From positions 2,108,001-2,172,000 of the forward strand of contig NZ_CP067019.1 of NCBI RefSeq assembly GCF_016599715.1: a stretch of DNA of 64,000 nt. Direction: 5' to 3'. The notes beneath the pieces were generated by a model that had not been told where the DNA came from, made no database searches, and saw only the letters and a program-made list of their open reading frames with translations. This stretch comes from Acinetobacter sp. CS-2. Lineage in GTDB: Bacteria; Pseudomonadota; Gammaproteobacteria; Pseudomonadales; Moraxellaceae. This document shows positions 18,606 through 28,122 of the stretch, piece by piece (within the stretch, counting starts at the first letter, position 1; each line of letters begins with the position of its first letter). Both the position numbers and the translations under genes were made by a program.

Positions 18606-18634
18606 AAAAAACCACTCATCTATAGAGTGGTTTT
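18606..18634 (-). terminator. terminator of the DegP-like gene
   Basis: On the minus strand AAAACCACTC pairs with GAGTGGTTTT and is followed by TTTT, 19 bases beyond the protease stop. Confidence 0.7.
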
Positions 18635-18652
18635 CTGTTCGATGGATTCATG

Positions 18653-20044
18653 CTATTCAATACGCATGCCTAAAATTGCGCGCTGATCTTGACGAATAAT
18701 AGAAACACGTGCAATTGAACCTTTTTTCAATTCGGATACTGTCTTAATAAAGTCATTACTATTCAAAATGGTTTTATTATTGATTTGAGTAATGATATCA
18801 CCTACAGCGATACGGGATTGTGATGCGATCCCTCCCCGTTTGACTTCTTGAATCAGAATACCGCCTTTAAGATTCAGTTGGGATTGTTCACTGGCAGTCA
18901 AATTACGAATCGTCACCCCCAAAACAGGACCTTTATTTTGTGCTGCCTGTTCCACTGGTGCCGGTGTATCATCCGGTGCAGTGGTCAATGTTGCCGAGAT
19001 ATTACGGGTTTTATCATCACGTAAAACTTGCAATTGAATGTTTTGATTCGGTGAAGTCCGGTTTAAGTAGTTGAGCAAATCAGAGGTTCTGGAAATAGGC
19101 AAGCCATTATATTTCAGGATCACATCACCCGCCTTAAAGCCTGCTCTGGCTGCCGGGGAATTGGGAGCGACCTGGGTCACCAATGAACCTTCAGGCTTGG
19201 ACAGATTATAAGATTCAGCAAGGTTACGATCGATATCTTGCAACATCACTCCCAAATATGAACGGGTGACCTTGCCATTCTTTTTCAGCTGCTCTGCCAC
19301 ATCCATCGCCACATCAATCGGAATGGAGAATGACAAGCCCATATATCCGCCAGTACCGCTGAAGATACGCGAGTTTACTCCCACCACTTCACCATTTTGG
19401 TTAAACAAGGGACCGCCTGAGTTACCCGGATTTAATGCCACATCGGTTTGAATAAAAGGCACCGAAGTTTCGCCCATCATGTTACGCATTTTCGCACTGA
19501 CAATACCGGCAGATGCAGAATAGTCAAAACCGAAAGGTGAACCAATCGCCAGTACCGGCTCACCGACTTTCAACCGGTCTACATTGCCTGTACGCAATTC
19601 AGGGAAATTGGAACCATTGACTTTCAGTAGCGCCACATCAGTACGCGCATCACTTCCGACTATGGTGGCATCAATCTCACGGCGGTCATTAAACATAATG
19701 GTCACTTTGGATGCATCTTCAACCACATGATGATTGGTTAACAGATAACCATCCTTACTGATAAAAAATGCACTGCCGTAAGCGGTTTTCTCTTGCTGAG
19801 CCTGTTGCTGTGGAACAATCACCTGATTGCCAAAAAAGCGTTTCAAAATTTCAGGAATTTGCTGTTGAATCAGCTCTTCCTGAGTCATTTTTTTAACGAC
19901 ACTGACACTCACTACAGCAGGGCTGACCTGTTCAACCAGATTGGAAAAGTCTACCGAAGAAGCTGCTTGTGTTTGCATCGCTGCCATGGTGAATACAGCA
20001 GCATACATTCCTTTTTGTATATAGCGATTGTTCATATAAAGCAT
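18653..20044 (-). CDS. periplasmic Do-family (DegP/MucD-like) serine protease
   Basis: This is a 463-residue exported HtrA-family protease. A signal peptide (cleavage after MQTQA-AS) precedes a trypsin-like domain with the catalytic triad His in LTNHHVVEDA (about residue 105), Asp in ARTDVALLKV and Ser in NPGNSGGPLF. Two PDZ domains follow (about residues 265-345 and 375-460). It degrades misfolded envelope proteins. The start is ambiguous: ATG at 20044 has GGAG only 3 bases away, while ATG at 20035 has the same site 12 bases away. The IS1-family element is inserted about 130 bases upstream, so its promoter could be affected. Confidence 0.9.
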   Translation of the reverse strand: MLYMNNRYIQKGMYAAVFTMAAMQTQAASSVDFSNLVEQVSPAVVSVSVVKKMTQEELIQQQIPEILKRFFGNQVIVPQQQAQQEKTAYGSAFFISKDGYLLTNHHVVEDASKVTIMFNDRREIDATIVGSDARTDVALLKVNGSNFPELRTGNVDRLKVGEPVLAIGSPFGFDYSASAGIVSAKMRNMMGETSVPFIQTDVALNPGNSGGPLFNQNGEVVGVNSRIFSGTGGYMGLSFSIPIDVAMDVAEQLKKNGKVTRSYLGVMLQDIDRNLAESYNLSKPEGSLVTQVAPNSPAARAGFKAGDVILKYNGLPISRTSDLLNYLNRTSPNQNIQLQVLRDDKTRNISATLTTAPDDTPAPVEQAAQNKGPVLGVTIRNLTASEQSQLNLKGGILIQEVKRGGIASQSRIAVGDIITQINNKTILNSNDFIKTVSELKKGSIARVSIIRQDQRAILGMRIE

Positions 20045-20166
20045 TCACTCCATTCATTATAAGTATGCGTAAACAGTATTTAGCATAAAACATGTCTGTC
20101 TTGGGTAATAATATGTTTGATTATATTTGTATAAACAACAGCTTAAATCTTTCTTAAAAGTTTGTT

Positions 20167-20177
20167 GCTTTATTACT
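20167..20177 (+). repeat. left copy of 11-bp target duplication (GCTTTATTACT)
   Basis: It is identical to 20966-20976 on the other side of the IS1-family element. It is slightly longer than the usual 8-10 bp. Confidence 0.9.
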
Positions 20178-20965
20178 GGTGGTGTTTCAAAAAGTATGCT
20201 GAAACAAAGCAGGTTGAATTTTGATAAAATAGAGAAATGCGAATAACTCTAGAAATCAAATGTCCAACCTGCCTCAGTGACAGTATAAAGAAAAATGGCA
20301 TCAAAGTAGATGGGAAACAAAACTATCAGTGCAAAGACTGTAAACGTCAGTTTATTGGTGACCATGCTCTGAGCTATCTAGGATGTAATTCAGGCATTAC
20401 TCGAAAAATATTACAGTTGATGGTCAGAGGTAGTGGTATACGAGATATCGCTGAAGTTGAGCGAATCAGTATCGGTAAAGTTTTACGTACTTTAACCGAA
20501 TCGACCTACCAAATTCAGCCTAAACAAAGTCATTATGAGTCTCTTGAAGTTGATGAGTTTTGGACTTTTGTGGGAAATAAAAATAATAAACAATGGCTTA
20601 TTTACGCCTACCATCGAGAAACAGGTGAGATTGTTGCTTATGTTTGGGGTAAAAGAGACTTAGCTACAGTTCAACGATTGAAGACAAAGCTTAAACAATT
20701 AGGTATTCACTACACCCGAATTGCAAGTGATCATTGGGACAGTTTCATAACTGCTTTTAAAAACTGCAAGCAAAGTATTGGTAAATTTTTTACTGTAGGT
20801 ATTGAAGGTAATAATTGCAAAATAAGGCATCGAATTAGGCGCGGTTTTAGAAGGAGTTGTAATTTTTCAAAAAAGATTGAAAACCATTTTAAAGCTTTCG
20901 ACTTAACCTTTTTTTACATCAATAATGGCTTCATTTAATGTCAGCATACTTTTTGAAACACCACC
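20178..20965 (+). mobile_element. IS1-family insertion sequence, complete
   Basis: The 788-bp element has perfect 25-bp terminal inverted repeats (20178-20202 and 20941-20965, beginning GGTGGTGTTTCAAAAAG) and an 11-bp direct target duplication. It contains one transposase frame covering most of its length. It lies between the DegP-like gene and nadB, ending 95 bases before the nadB ATG, so it may separate nadB from its original promoter or supply a new one. Perfect repeats and an exact target duplication indicate recent insertion. Confidence 0.95.
20237..20938 (+). CDS. IS1-family transposase
   Basis: This is a 233-residue single-frame transposase. An N-terminal zinc finger (C9-P-T-C12 and C32-K-D-C35) and a helix-turn-helix around residues 55-90 precede the catalytic domain, with Asp106 (SLEVDEFWTFVG), Asp165 (RIASDHWDSF) and Glu190 in GIEGNNCKIRHRIRRG. 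There is no internal frameshift, unlike classical two-frame IS1. All expected catalytic residues are present, so it is probably functional. Confidence 0.93.
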   Translation: MRITLEIKCPTCLSDSIKKNGIKVDGKQNYQCKDCKRQFIGDHALSYLGCNSGITRKILQLMVRGSGIRDIAEVERISIGKVLRTLTESTYQIQPKQSHYESLEVDEFWTFVGNKNNKQWLIYAYHRETGEIVAYVWGKRDLATVQRLKTKLKQLGIHYTRIASDHWDSFITAFKNCKQSIGKFFTVGIEGNNCKIRHRIRRGFRRSCNFSKKIENHFKAFDLTFFYINNGFI

Positions 20966-20976
20966 GCTTTATTACT
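20966..20976 (+). repeat. right copy of 11-bp target duplication
   Basis: GCTTTATTACT immediately follows the right inverted repeat and matches 20167-20177 exactly. Confidence 0.9.
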
Positions 20977-21060
20977 TTTTCTCATCATACATTAGCATAT
21001 TAGCTCTTGTTTTTTGATGAAAAAAGGGGTGTTATTAGCAAACTTTTTTCAAATTAGCTG

Positions 21061-22704
21061 ATGAACATGTCTAATTTAAATACAACACATCATTTTGACG
21101 TGATCATTGTAGGCAGTGGTGGTGCAGGTTTAAGCCTGGCTTTATCATTACCAGATCATTTCAATATTGCTGTTTTGGCCAAATCGGCACTCACCGAAGC
21201 CAGTACTTTTTATGCACAAGGCGGTGTCGCGGCGGTTTTAGATGAAACTGACTCAATTGAACAGCATATTGATGACACCATGATTGCAGGTGCACATTTA
21301 TGTGAGCGTGAAGCGGTCAAGCAGACTGTAGAAGGCGGCAAACCTTCGGTCGACTTTCTGCTAAAACATGGCGTGCAATTTACCTTGGATGAACAGGAAC
21401 AATTGCATTTAACCCGTGAAGGCGGTCACTCCCAACGCCGTATCATCCATGCTGCAGATGCGACAGGTCGCGCCATTTCAACCACTTTGGTGCAACGTGC
21501 CCGTGAAAAGCAAAACATCACTATTTTTGAAAATTATATTGCCATTGATTTAATTACTTCAAAAAAACTCGGCCTGAAAGATCAAGAAAATCGTGCGTTG
21601 GGTTTATACGCGCTCGATGAAAAGACTGAAAAAGTCCATACCTTCTTGGCACCTTCTACAGCCTTGGCGTGTGGCGGGGCGATGAAAGCCTATCTGTATA
21701 CCTCCAATCCGGATATTGCGACCGGTGATGGTATTGCCATGGCCTATCGTGCAGGTTGCAGGGTTGCCAATATGGAATTTAACCAGTTCCATCCAACCTG
21801 CCTGTATCATCCGCAAGCACGCTCCTTTTTAATTACCGAAGCCATGCGTGGTGAAGGAGCTTATTTACGCTTGCCTGATGGTGAACGTTTCATGCTGCGT
21901 TTTGATGAACGTGCTGAACTGGCACCGCGTGATATTGTGGCACGTGCTATTGACTATGAAATTAAACGTTTGGGTATCCGTCATGTCTGGCTGGATATCA
22001 CGCATAAACCAGCCGAGTTTGTGAAAGAACATTTCCCTACCCTGTACGCACGTTTATTGGAACTTGGCATCGACATTACCAAAGACATGATTCCCGTGGT
22101 TCCTGCGGCGCATTATACCTGTGGCGGTGTGGTGGTCGATGAAAACAGCCAGACCGACCTTCAAGGTTTATACGCCATTGGTGAAACCTCTTATACCGGC
22201 TTACACGGTGCTAACCGGATGGCGAGTAACTCACTTTTAGAATGTTTTGTCTACGGCATGAGTGCAGCCAAACATATAGAAAGCCTGTTCAATCCAGATT
22301 ATGTTTCTCGTGATGCACCAAGCTGGGATGATTCCCAAGTTATGAATCCGGATGAAAATGTCGTTATTCTGCAAAACTGGGATGAACTGCGTCAGACCAT
22401 GTGGAACTATGTTGGTATTGTCCGCACCACTAAACGTCTGCAACGTGCCTTACATCGTATCGAAATGTTGAAGCGTGAAATCACTGAATATTATCAGGAT
22501 TACCATGTCAGCAAAAACCTGATTGAATTACGTAACCTGGTACTGGTTTCAGAGATGATTGTACGCTGTGCCATGGCACGCAAGGAATCACGCGGTTTGC
22601 ATTACACTCTGGATTATCCGGAGCTTGGGCCTGAATTACGTAAAACGGTACTAACTCCACCCAACTTCCAGGTGGAAACTCCGTTGGTCAATGTAGATGC
22701 TTAA
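21061..22704 (+). CDS. nadB: L-aspartate oxidase
   Basis: This 547-residue FAD enzyme oxidises L-aspartate to iminoaspartate, the first step of de novo NAD synthesis. The FAD fold ([15 protein letters not shown], about residues 16-30), [10 protein letters not shown], the active-site region with [12 protein letters not shown], and [10 protein letters not shown] are present. The C-terminal helical domain follows. The ATG at 21061 is taken; a second ATG lies two codons on. The IS1 element ends only 95 bases upstream. Confidence 0.95.
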   Translation: MNMSNLNTTHHFDVIIVGSGGAGLSLALSLPDHFNIAVLAKSALTEASTFYAQGGVAAVLDETDSIEQHIDDTMIAGAHLCEREAVKQTVEGGKPSVDFLLKHGVQFTLDEQEQLHLTREGGHSQRRIIHAADATGRAISTTLVQRAREKQNITIFENYIAIDLITSKKLGLKDQENRALGLYALDEKTEKVHTFLAPSTALACGGAMKAYLYTSNPDIATGDGIAMAYRAGCRVANMEFNQFHPTCLYHPQARSFLITEAMRGEGAYLRLPDGERFMLRFDERAELAPRDIVARAIDYEIKRLGIRHVWLDITHKPAEFVKEHFPTLYARLLELGIDITKDMIPVVPAAHYTCGGVVVDENSQTDLQGLYAIGETSYTGLHGANRMASNSLLECFVYGMSAAKHIESLFNPDYVSRDAPSWDDSQVMNPDENVVILQNWDELRQTMWNYVGIVRTTKRLQRALHRIEMLKREITEYYQDYHVSKNLIELRNLVLVSEMIVRCAMARKESRGLHYTLDYPELGPELRKTVLTPPNFQVETPLVNVDA

Positions 22705-22717
22705 ACCCGTGTAGCCT

Positions 22718-22752
22718 AAATAAAAAAGCCGAACATCTTTGTTCGGCTTTTT
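22718..22752. terminator. bidirectional terminator
   Basis: AAAAAGCCGAACA pairs with TGTTCGGCTTTTT between convergent nadB and the thioesterase. Confidence 0.85.
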
Positions 22753-22771
22753 CAATTTGCATGATATCTTT

Positions 22772-23188
22772 TTATTGCCGGGATGGTATGGAATAAGTAC
22801 CCACTGCATGTGCAATCGGTTCATCTAAATTCATGGAATATAACCATACATCACCCACAATGAGAGCCTTGCCCACTTTCATTAATTGACAGACCGCACG
22901 AATATCCTGTGCTGCCGTCGGTTTTCTTAAAAAATTAATGGATAAATTAGTGGTGACCGCCAAGGCCACAATACCGATTTCACCCAGTATGGCAATATAC
23001 AGTGCATAATCAGCAGCGGTCATCATGGTCGGCCCTGATACCGTTCCACCCGGTCTTAAATCGGCTTCATCCACATGATAGAGGATGGTGGCTCCTTTTT
23101 CAGTGACTGTTTCTATTTCACATTTTTCCAGGCTTTGCGGAAATTCACGTTGCAAAAATTCAATAATTTCGACTTTATTACTTTTCAT
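22772..23188 (-). CDS. PaaI-like hotdog thioesterase
   Basis: This is a 138-residue hotdog protein of the PaaI/DUF4442 type. The helix segment RPGGTVSGPTMMTAADYALY (about residues 46-65) holds the family's GGxxSGP-like active-site turn. TNLSINFLRKP is the typical following strand. It probably hydrolyses aryl or acyl-CoA thioesters. It is single-gene, separated from tmk by a terminator. Confidence 0.8.
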   Translation of the reverse strand: MKSNKVEIIEFLQREFPQSLEKCEIETVTEKGATILYHVDEADLRPGGTVSGPTMMTAADYALYIAILGEIGIVALAVTTNLSINFLRKPTAAQDIRAVCQLMKVGKALIVGDVWLYSMNLDEPIAHAVGTYSIPSRQ

Positions 23189-23195
23189 TGTTTAT

Positions 23196-23237
23196 AAAAA
23201 AATCTTCCATAATGTTAGCCACTATAGAAGATTTTTC
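23196..23237 (-). terminator. tmk-operon terminator
   Basis: AAAAATCTTC and GAAGATTTTT pair across a 20-base loop, followed on the minus strand by further T residues, 26 bases after the tmk stop. Confidence 0.55.
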
Positions 23238-23262
23238 ATTTAAACCCAATTGCTGGGGATGA

Positions 23263-23874
23263 CTACACCGATTGCAAACACGCAAGTGCCTGGCTAAATA
23301 CCTGTTCTGGTGTTTGGGTAGCATCCAGACGTTTAATCCGTTCCCCCTGCTGTTGCCAAAGCTGCTGATAGCCTGAACGTACTTTCTCAAAGAACGTGGC
23401 TTTCTCCTGCTCAAAGCGATCTAATGCACCCCGTGCACGCGCACGTGACATCCCTAACTCAGTCGGCGCATCCAGCCAAAAAGTAACGTTCGGCATATGC
23501 GAGACAAAATTTGCATTTAATAAAGCCAGTTTTTCTTTGCTTAAGCCACGCCCTGTACATTGATAGGCAAAACTGGCATCAGTAAAACGGTCACACAGTA
23601 CGGTCTTACCTGCTTTCAATGCAGGAACAATCACCTGCTGTAAATGCTGTGCACGTGCTGCGTACATTAAAAGCAGTTCTGTGTCATTCGACATGCTTTC
23701 TTCATGATTGACTGACAACAGCAGGGAACGGATTTGTTCTGCCATCGGCGTACCCCCCGGCTCACGCGTCAGTACAACTTCATGACCTTGCTGTTGCAGA
23801 TAATCATAAATTTTACCAATGAGTGTGGTTTTCCCGACACCTTCAGTGCCTTCAAAACTAATAAACATCCCCAC
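23263..23874 (-). CDS. tmk: thymidylate kinase
   Basis: This 203-residue kinase converts dTMP to dTDP. It has a P-loop (FEGTEGVGKTT, residues 7-17), the DR(F/Y) motif in LCDRFTDASFAYQ with QCTGRG, and a LID region (RARARGALDRFE). It lies 3 bases downstream of mltG in the pabC-mltG-tmk order common in Gammaproteobacteria. Confidence 0.95.
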   Translation of the reverse strand: MGMFISFEGTEGVGKTTLIGKIYDYLQQQGHEVVLTREPGGTPMAEQIRSLLLSVNHEESMSNDTELLLMYAARAQHLQQVIVPALKAGKTVLCDRFTDASFAYQCTGRGLSKEKLALLNANFVSHMPNVTFWLDAPTELGMSRARARGALDRFEQEKATFFEKVRSGYQQLWQQQGERIKRLDATQTPEQVFSQALACLQSV

Positions 23875-23877
23875 TCC

Positions 23878-24924
23878 TTAATTTTTTGAACGAATGACAG
23901 TTAGATATTCTTGCACAGCACGATTATGCTCATCCAAAGTTGCGCTAAATTTATGCCCACCATTACCCGTGGCGACAAAATAGATATTGCTGGAATTGTC
24001 CGGGTGCATGGCAGCTTCAATAGCTTTTTGACTTGGCAAGGCAATCGGCGTTGGCGGCAAGCCATTGTTGGTATAAGTATTATATGGCGTAGGCGTACGC
24101 AAATCGGTACGGGTGATATTGCCATTATAACGGTCACCCATGCCATAGATCACGGTTGGATCGGTTTGCAGACGCATCCCCTGTTGCAGACGACGGATAA
24201 ACACCCCCGATACCTGATTTAACTCATGATCCAGACTGGTTTCTTTTTCCACAATGGAAGCCATAATCAGTGCTTCATATTTATCCTTATAAGGTAAACC
24301 ACTGGCACGATTGGCCCATGCTGTATCCAAAGCCTTCATTTGACGTTTATATAAATCGGTCAAAATCTTTTTATCAGTTTCACCTTTGGCAAAGAAATAG
24401 GTATCTGGCGCAAACAGGCCTTCGGGATGGTTAAACGGAATACCCAAGGCTTTTAGCATTTGATCTTGCGGAAGATTCAACACTTCTTTAGTGACTAAAT
24501 CATCTTTCTTTAGAATTTCAATTAACTGTTTAAAGGTCGTACCTTCAATCACCAGAATGCGGTTCATCTGTGCATTTTCAGCATTCGAGACCAGTTCCAG
24601 CACTTCACGTACCGACATGCCTTGACGAATTTCATAAACGCCAGCTTTCATGCTGTCATGAATCATGATTTTTTGATAAATCTTCAGGATAATAGGAAAA
24701 CTGACTTTATCTTGCTGAGCTAGACGGTCAATAAAGCCTGAATAACTGTCACCATCTCCAATCGCCAGCATTTGCTTTTCACCTTGCACTGGATAGGACT
24801 TGAACAAGCTGGCACCCAAGATAACCGCAAATAATACCGTCAGACCTGCAATTAAAATAAGGATGCCTTTTAAAGGAAATCCTGATGCAGTTTTATTTTT
24901 CGATTTTTGCTTTTTGCTAGACAT
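23878..24924 (-). CDS. mltG: endolytic murein transglycosylase
   Basis: This 348-residue protein terminates nascent glycan strands at the inner membrane. A basic cytosolic N-terminus precedes one membrane helix (about residues 18-40), followed by a LysM-like subdomain and the YceG catalytic domain. The catalytic Glu lies in IMASIVEKET (about residue 220) and the conserved YNTY-NNGLPPTPI segment follows. It sits 1 base from pabC and 3 bases from tmk. Confidence 0.93.
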   Translation of the reverse strand: MSSKKQKSKNKTASGFPLKGILILIAGLTVLFAVILGASLFKSYPVQGEKQMLAIGDGDSYSGFIDRLAQQDKVSFPIILKIYQKIMIHDSMKAGVYEIRQGMSVREVLELVSNAENAQMNRILVIEGTTFKQLIEILKKDDLVTKEVLNLPQDQMLKALGIPFNHPEGLFAPDTYFFAKGETDKKILTDLYKRQMKALDTAWANRASGLPYKDKYEALIMASIVEKETSLDHELNQVSGVFIRRLQQGMRLQTDPTVIYGMGDRYNGNITRTDLRTPTPYNTYTNNGLPPTPIALPSQKAIEAAMHPDNSSNIYFVATGNGGHKFSATLDEHNRAVQEYLTVIRSKN

Positions 24925-24925
24925 A

Positions 24926-25738
24926 TTAATGAATCTGATTCAATTGAAGGATATTAAAGAGTTCAATACACGGCTGAATATTCAACGGTTTCCGGTTAAG
25001 TTCAGTCACAGCTTTCATGGGACTTAAGGCATTACAAAAAAACAGGCTTTCAAATTTTGCAATGTCTTCCATTTCAATAAACCGCTGTTCACAGTGAATA
25101 CCATGCTGCTGCATTCGGGACAAAATTTCGGCCCGCATCACCCCATGCACGCCATTATAGCGAAGTTCTGGTGTAATCCAGGCATTGTTTAAACGAATGA
25201 AACAATTACTGCTTACTCCCTCCACAACAGTGCCTTGTACATCGGTCACTAAAGCTTCAGCCCATCCGCGCTGATCTGCTTCATGTTTTAACAAGACCTG
25301 TTCCAAACGGTTCAGGCTTTTCAAGCCCACCAGATTGGGCATGCTCAGCCCTAATGCTTGCTGTAACACCCCGGATTTAATTTTCTCTATCTGAAAATCA
25401 CCGACTGCTTGGGGATAAAAAAACACCCAGAAATCTGCCGGATGATCAGGCAAGCTATAGCCGCGTTGTCCCTCACCACGACTGATGATGATTTTTAATG
25501 TGCCATTTAGTTCAAGAAACTGCTGTTGTAGTAGAGCCAAAGTTTTTTCAATGCAGCTTAAATCTGCCTGCAACATCAGCCGTTCACAACTTAACTGTAG
25601 CCGTGCCCGATGCAAGCTTTCAAGTTCAATTTTGCCATGCCGAACACGTGCCGTGGTGAAACAGCCATCTCCGTAATGAAAAGCACGGTCCTGTAATGAC
25701 ACTTCATTTATTTCCCGTGCATTCTTAAAACATGGCAT
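24926..25738 (-). CDS. pabC: aminodeoxychorismate lyase
   Basis: This is a 270-residue fold-type IV PLP enzyme that converts aminodeoxychorismate to 4-aminobenzoate for folate. FHYGDGCFTTARV (about residues 20-32) matches the family N-terminus. The PLP lysine is in GLKSLNRLEQ and the phosphate/PLP-binding Glu in VVEGVSSNCF. The start at 25738 (MPCFKN) has AGGA eight bases upstream and is preferred over 25747. Confidence 0.9.
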   Translation of the reverse strand: MPCFKNAREINEVSLQDRAFHYGDGCFTTARVRHGKIELESLHRARLQLSCERLMLQADLSCIEKTLALLQQQFLELNGTLKIIISRGEGQRGYSLPDHPADFWVFFYPQAVGDFQIEKIKSGVLQQALGLSMPNLVGLKSLNRLEQVLLKHEADQRGWAEALVTDVQGTVVEGVSSNCFIRLNNAWITPELRYNGVHGVMRAEILSRMQQHGIHCEQRFIEMEDIAKFESLFFCNALSPMKAVTELNRKPLNIQPCIELFNILQLNQIH

Positions 25739-25793
25739 AACAAACATCCTGCAAATGATGACCTAGTTTAAAAATAGTGGCGCTTAATTGATA

Positions 25794-25833
25794 GCTTTTT
25801 TATTCATATCAAATTCGTTTCTTATTATTTTTT
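25794..25833 (+). promoter_or_regulatory. candidate CysB-type site upstream of the first sbp gene
   Basis: The T-rich element containing TATTCATATCAAATTC is repeated with only three differences in about 33 bases upstream of the second sulfate-binding gene (26977-27018). Conservation between the two paralogous promoters, while the neighbouring spacer differs, points to a shared regulator site. CysB, encoded downstream, is the natural candidate. Confidence 0.5.
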
Positions 25834-25898
25834 CAACAAAAAAGATGACGCTATGCTTGGCTCCGTTACAAAACATTAATAATTCAAAGGATAGCAAA

Positions 25899-26903
25899 AT
25901 GCGCTCACTAAAAATCGGGGTTTTAGCAGCTCTTATTTCAGCAACGTCTTTTACTGCACTGGCAAAAGACTTTTTAAACGTTTCCTATGATCCAACGCGT
26001 GAATTGTATGAAAACTACAATAAAGAGTTTGCTGCATACTGGAAGAAAACCACAGGCCAAGATATTAATTTTAAACAGTCACACGGCGGTTCTGGCAAAC
26101 AGGCACGTGCCGTGATTGATGGTCTGGGTGCCGATGTGGTGACGTTGGCACTTGCAGCAGATATCGATGCAATTGCAGCAAACTCAAATTTACTTCCAAA
26201 AGACTGGCAAAAAAAATTTCCAAATAACTCTACTCCCTATACCTCTACCATCGTCTTCCTTGTACATAAAGGCAACCCGAAAGGCATTAAAGACTGGGGC
26301 GATCTGGTCAAAAATAATGTCGGCATTATTACCCCAAACCCAAAAACCTCTGGTGGCGCCCGCTGGAATTATCTGGCAGCATGGGCTTGGGCGAAACATC
26401 AGCCAGGCGGTAACGATGCCAAAGCACAGGAGTTCGTACGTCAAATCTATAAGAACACCAAGGTCCTCGACTCTGGTGCACGCGGTGCAACCACGACATT
26501 TGCTGAGCGTGGCATTGGAGATGTATTGCTGGCCTGGGAAAACGAAGCTCATTTAGCTATTCGTGAACAACCGGGCAAGTTCGAAATTATCACACCGTCG
26601 TTGTCTATTTTGGCTGAACCCCCTGTGGCGATTGTAGAGAAGAATGCACAGAAAGACGGCAACCTGAATTTAGCCAAAGCTTATCTCAACTATTTATATT
26701 CACCTGCAGGTCAAACCATTGCTGCCAATAACTTCTACCGTCCGCGCAATGCAGCAATACTGGCAAAACATAAATCCGTATTCAAACCCTTGAAACTAGT
26801 CACCATTAATAAAGAATTTGGCGGCTGGAGCAAAGTTCAAAAAGCACATTTTGAAAATGGCGGCGTATTTGACCAGATCGTAAAAGCCAATAGCACCAAA
26901 TAA
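25899..26903 (+). CDS. sbp: sulfate ABC transporter substrate-binding protein, copy 1
   Basis: This is a 334-residue periplasmic sulfate-binding protein. A signal peptide ([14 protein letters not shown]..., cleavage after ALA-KD) is followed by the mature protein with [27 protein letters not shown] and [14 protein letters not shown], the sulfate-binding family signatures. The ATG at 25899 follows AAAGGATAG. The protein is closely related to the next gene, so the pair is a tandem duplication. It delivers sulfate to the CysT-CysW-CysA importer encoded downstream. Confidence 0.93.
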   Translation: MRSLKIGVLAALISATSFTALAKDFLNVSYDPTRELYENYNKEFAAYWKKTTGQDINFKQSHGGSGKQARAVIDGLGADVVTLALAADIDAIAANSNLLPKDWQKKFPNNSTPYTSTIVFLVHKGNPKGIKDWGDLVKNNVGIITPNPKTSGGARWNYLAAWAWAKHQPGGNDAKAQEFVRQIYKNTKVLDSGARGATTTFAERGIGDVLLAWENEAHLAIREQPGKFEIITPSLSILAEPPVAIVEKNAQKDGNLNLAKAYLNYLYSPAGQTIAANNFYRPRNAAILAKHKSVFKPLKLVTINKEFGGWSKVQKAHFENGGVFDQIVKANSTK

Positions 26904-26916
26904 TCTCAGTCAAGCA

Positions 26917-26957
26917 AACAAAGCATCAGTTTTATTCATAAGGCTGGTGCTTATTTT
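26917..26957 (+). terminator. hairpin between the two sbp genes
   Basis: AAGCATCAG and CTGGTGCTT pair across a loop and are followed by ATTTTATG. It would make the second sbp gene depend mainly on its own promoter. Confidence 0.55.
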
Positions 26958-26976
26958 ATGAACCCAGCCTTATTTA

Positions 26977-27018
26977 TCTTTTTTATTCATATAAAATTCA
27001 TTTTTTATTATTTTTTAT
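26977..27018 (+). promoter_or_regulatory. candidate CysB-type site upstream of the second sbp gene
   Basis: This is the second copy of the T-rich element (TATTCATATAAAATTC followed by a TTATTATTTTTT tract), matching 25794-25833. A TATTCT about 15 bases further on could be a -10 box. Confidence 0.5.
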
Positions 27019-27081
27019 GCATAAAGAATATAGCTATTCTATACCCCTGTAATGAAACACATTAAGAATATTGAGGTTCGC

Positions 27082-28095
27082 ATGAGCATTTCGGCAAAAT
27101 TGAAACTTGGAGTTTTAGCAGCAGTTATATCTACCATTTCTTTAGCTGCTGCAGCGAAAGATTTTCTCAATGTTTCTTATGACCCAACACGTGAACTTTA
27201 TGAAGACGTGAACAAAGATTTTAGCAAATACTGGGAAAGCCGTACCGGACAGAAAATTAACTTCAAGCAGTCACACGGTGGTTCTGGCAAACAGGCACGT
27301 GCGGTCATTGATGGGCTGGATGCCGATGTGGTGACTTTGGCACTTTCTGCCGACATTGATGTAATTGCGGAAAAAACCAGACAGTTACCTGCAGACTGGC
27401 AAAAGAAGCTGCCACATAACTCAACGCCATATACCTCTACCATCGTATTTTTAGTACGTAAAGGCAACCCAAAACACATTAAGGACTGGGGTGATCTGGT
27501 TAAGCCGGGGATAGGCATTATTACACCAAATCCTAAAACCTCTGGCGGCGCACGCTGGAACTATTTAGCGGCATGGGCCTGGGCAAAACACCAAGCGGGT
27601 GGCAATGACAAAACTGCTCAAGAATTTGTGCGTAAAATTTATAAAAACACCAAGGTTCTCGATTCTGGCGCACGCGGTTCAACCACAACATTTGCAGAAC
27701 GTGGCATTGGTGATGTGCTGTTGGCTTGGGAAAACGAAGCTCACTTAGCCCTTCGTGAACAGCCAGGAAAATTTGAAATTATCACGCCATCTCTGTCTAT
27801 TTTGGCTGAGCCACCCGTGGCGATTGTAGATAAAAATGCAGAGAAGAAAGGCAATAAATACCTGGCTCAAGGCTACCTAAACTTCCTTTACTCGCCACGC
27901 GGCCAGCAACTTGCGGCTGAAAACTTTTACCGTCCACGCAACGCAAAAACATTGGCGCAATACAGCAAGGTATTCAAGCCCTTAAAACTGGTCAGCATCG
28001 ATCAGGAATTTGGCGGCTGGAGCAAAGTTCAAAAAGCGCACTTTGAAAATGGCGGCGTATTTGACCAGATTGTTAAAGCCAATAGTGCAAAATAA
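27082..28095 (+). CDS. sbp: sulfate ABC transporter substrate-binding protein, copy 2
   Basis: This 337-residue protein is a paralogue of the preceding gene, nearly identical over [16 protein letters not shown] and over the C-terminal [18 protein letters not shown] region, but diverged in places such as residues 55-75. The start at 27082 ([10 protein letters not shown]) has GAGG 5 bases upstream; the upstream ATG at 27052 lacks a clear site. The two copies may differ in affinity or ligand (sulfate versus thiosulfate), which sequence alone cannot tell. Confidence 0.92.
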   Translation: MSISAKLKLGVLAAVISTISLAAAAKDFLNVSYDPTRELYEDVNKDFSKYWESRTGQKINFKQSHGGSGKQARAVIDGLDADVVTLALSADIDVIAEKTRQLPADWQKKLPHNSTPYTSTIVFLVRKGNPKHIKDWGDLVKPGIGIITPNPKTSGGARWNYLAAWAWAKHQAGGNDKTAQEFVRKIYKNTKVLDSGARGSTTTFAERGIGDVLLAWENEAHLALREQPGKFEIITPSLSILAEPPVAIVDKNAEKKGNKYLAQGYLNFLYSPRGQQLAAENFYRPRNAKTLAQYSKVFKPLKLVSIDQEFGGWSKVQKAHFENGGVFDQIVKANSAK

Positions 28096-28122
28096 TAGCG
28101 TTCGATAAACAGGAGCATCGAC

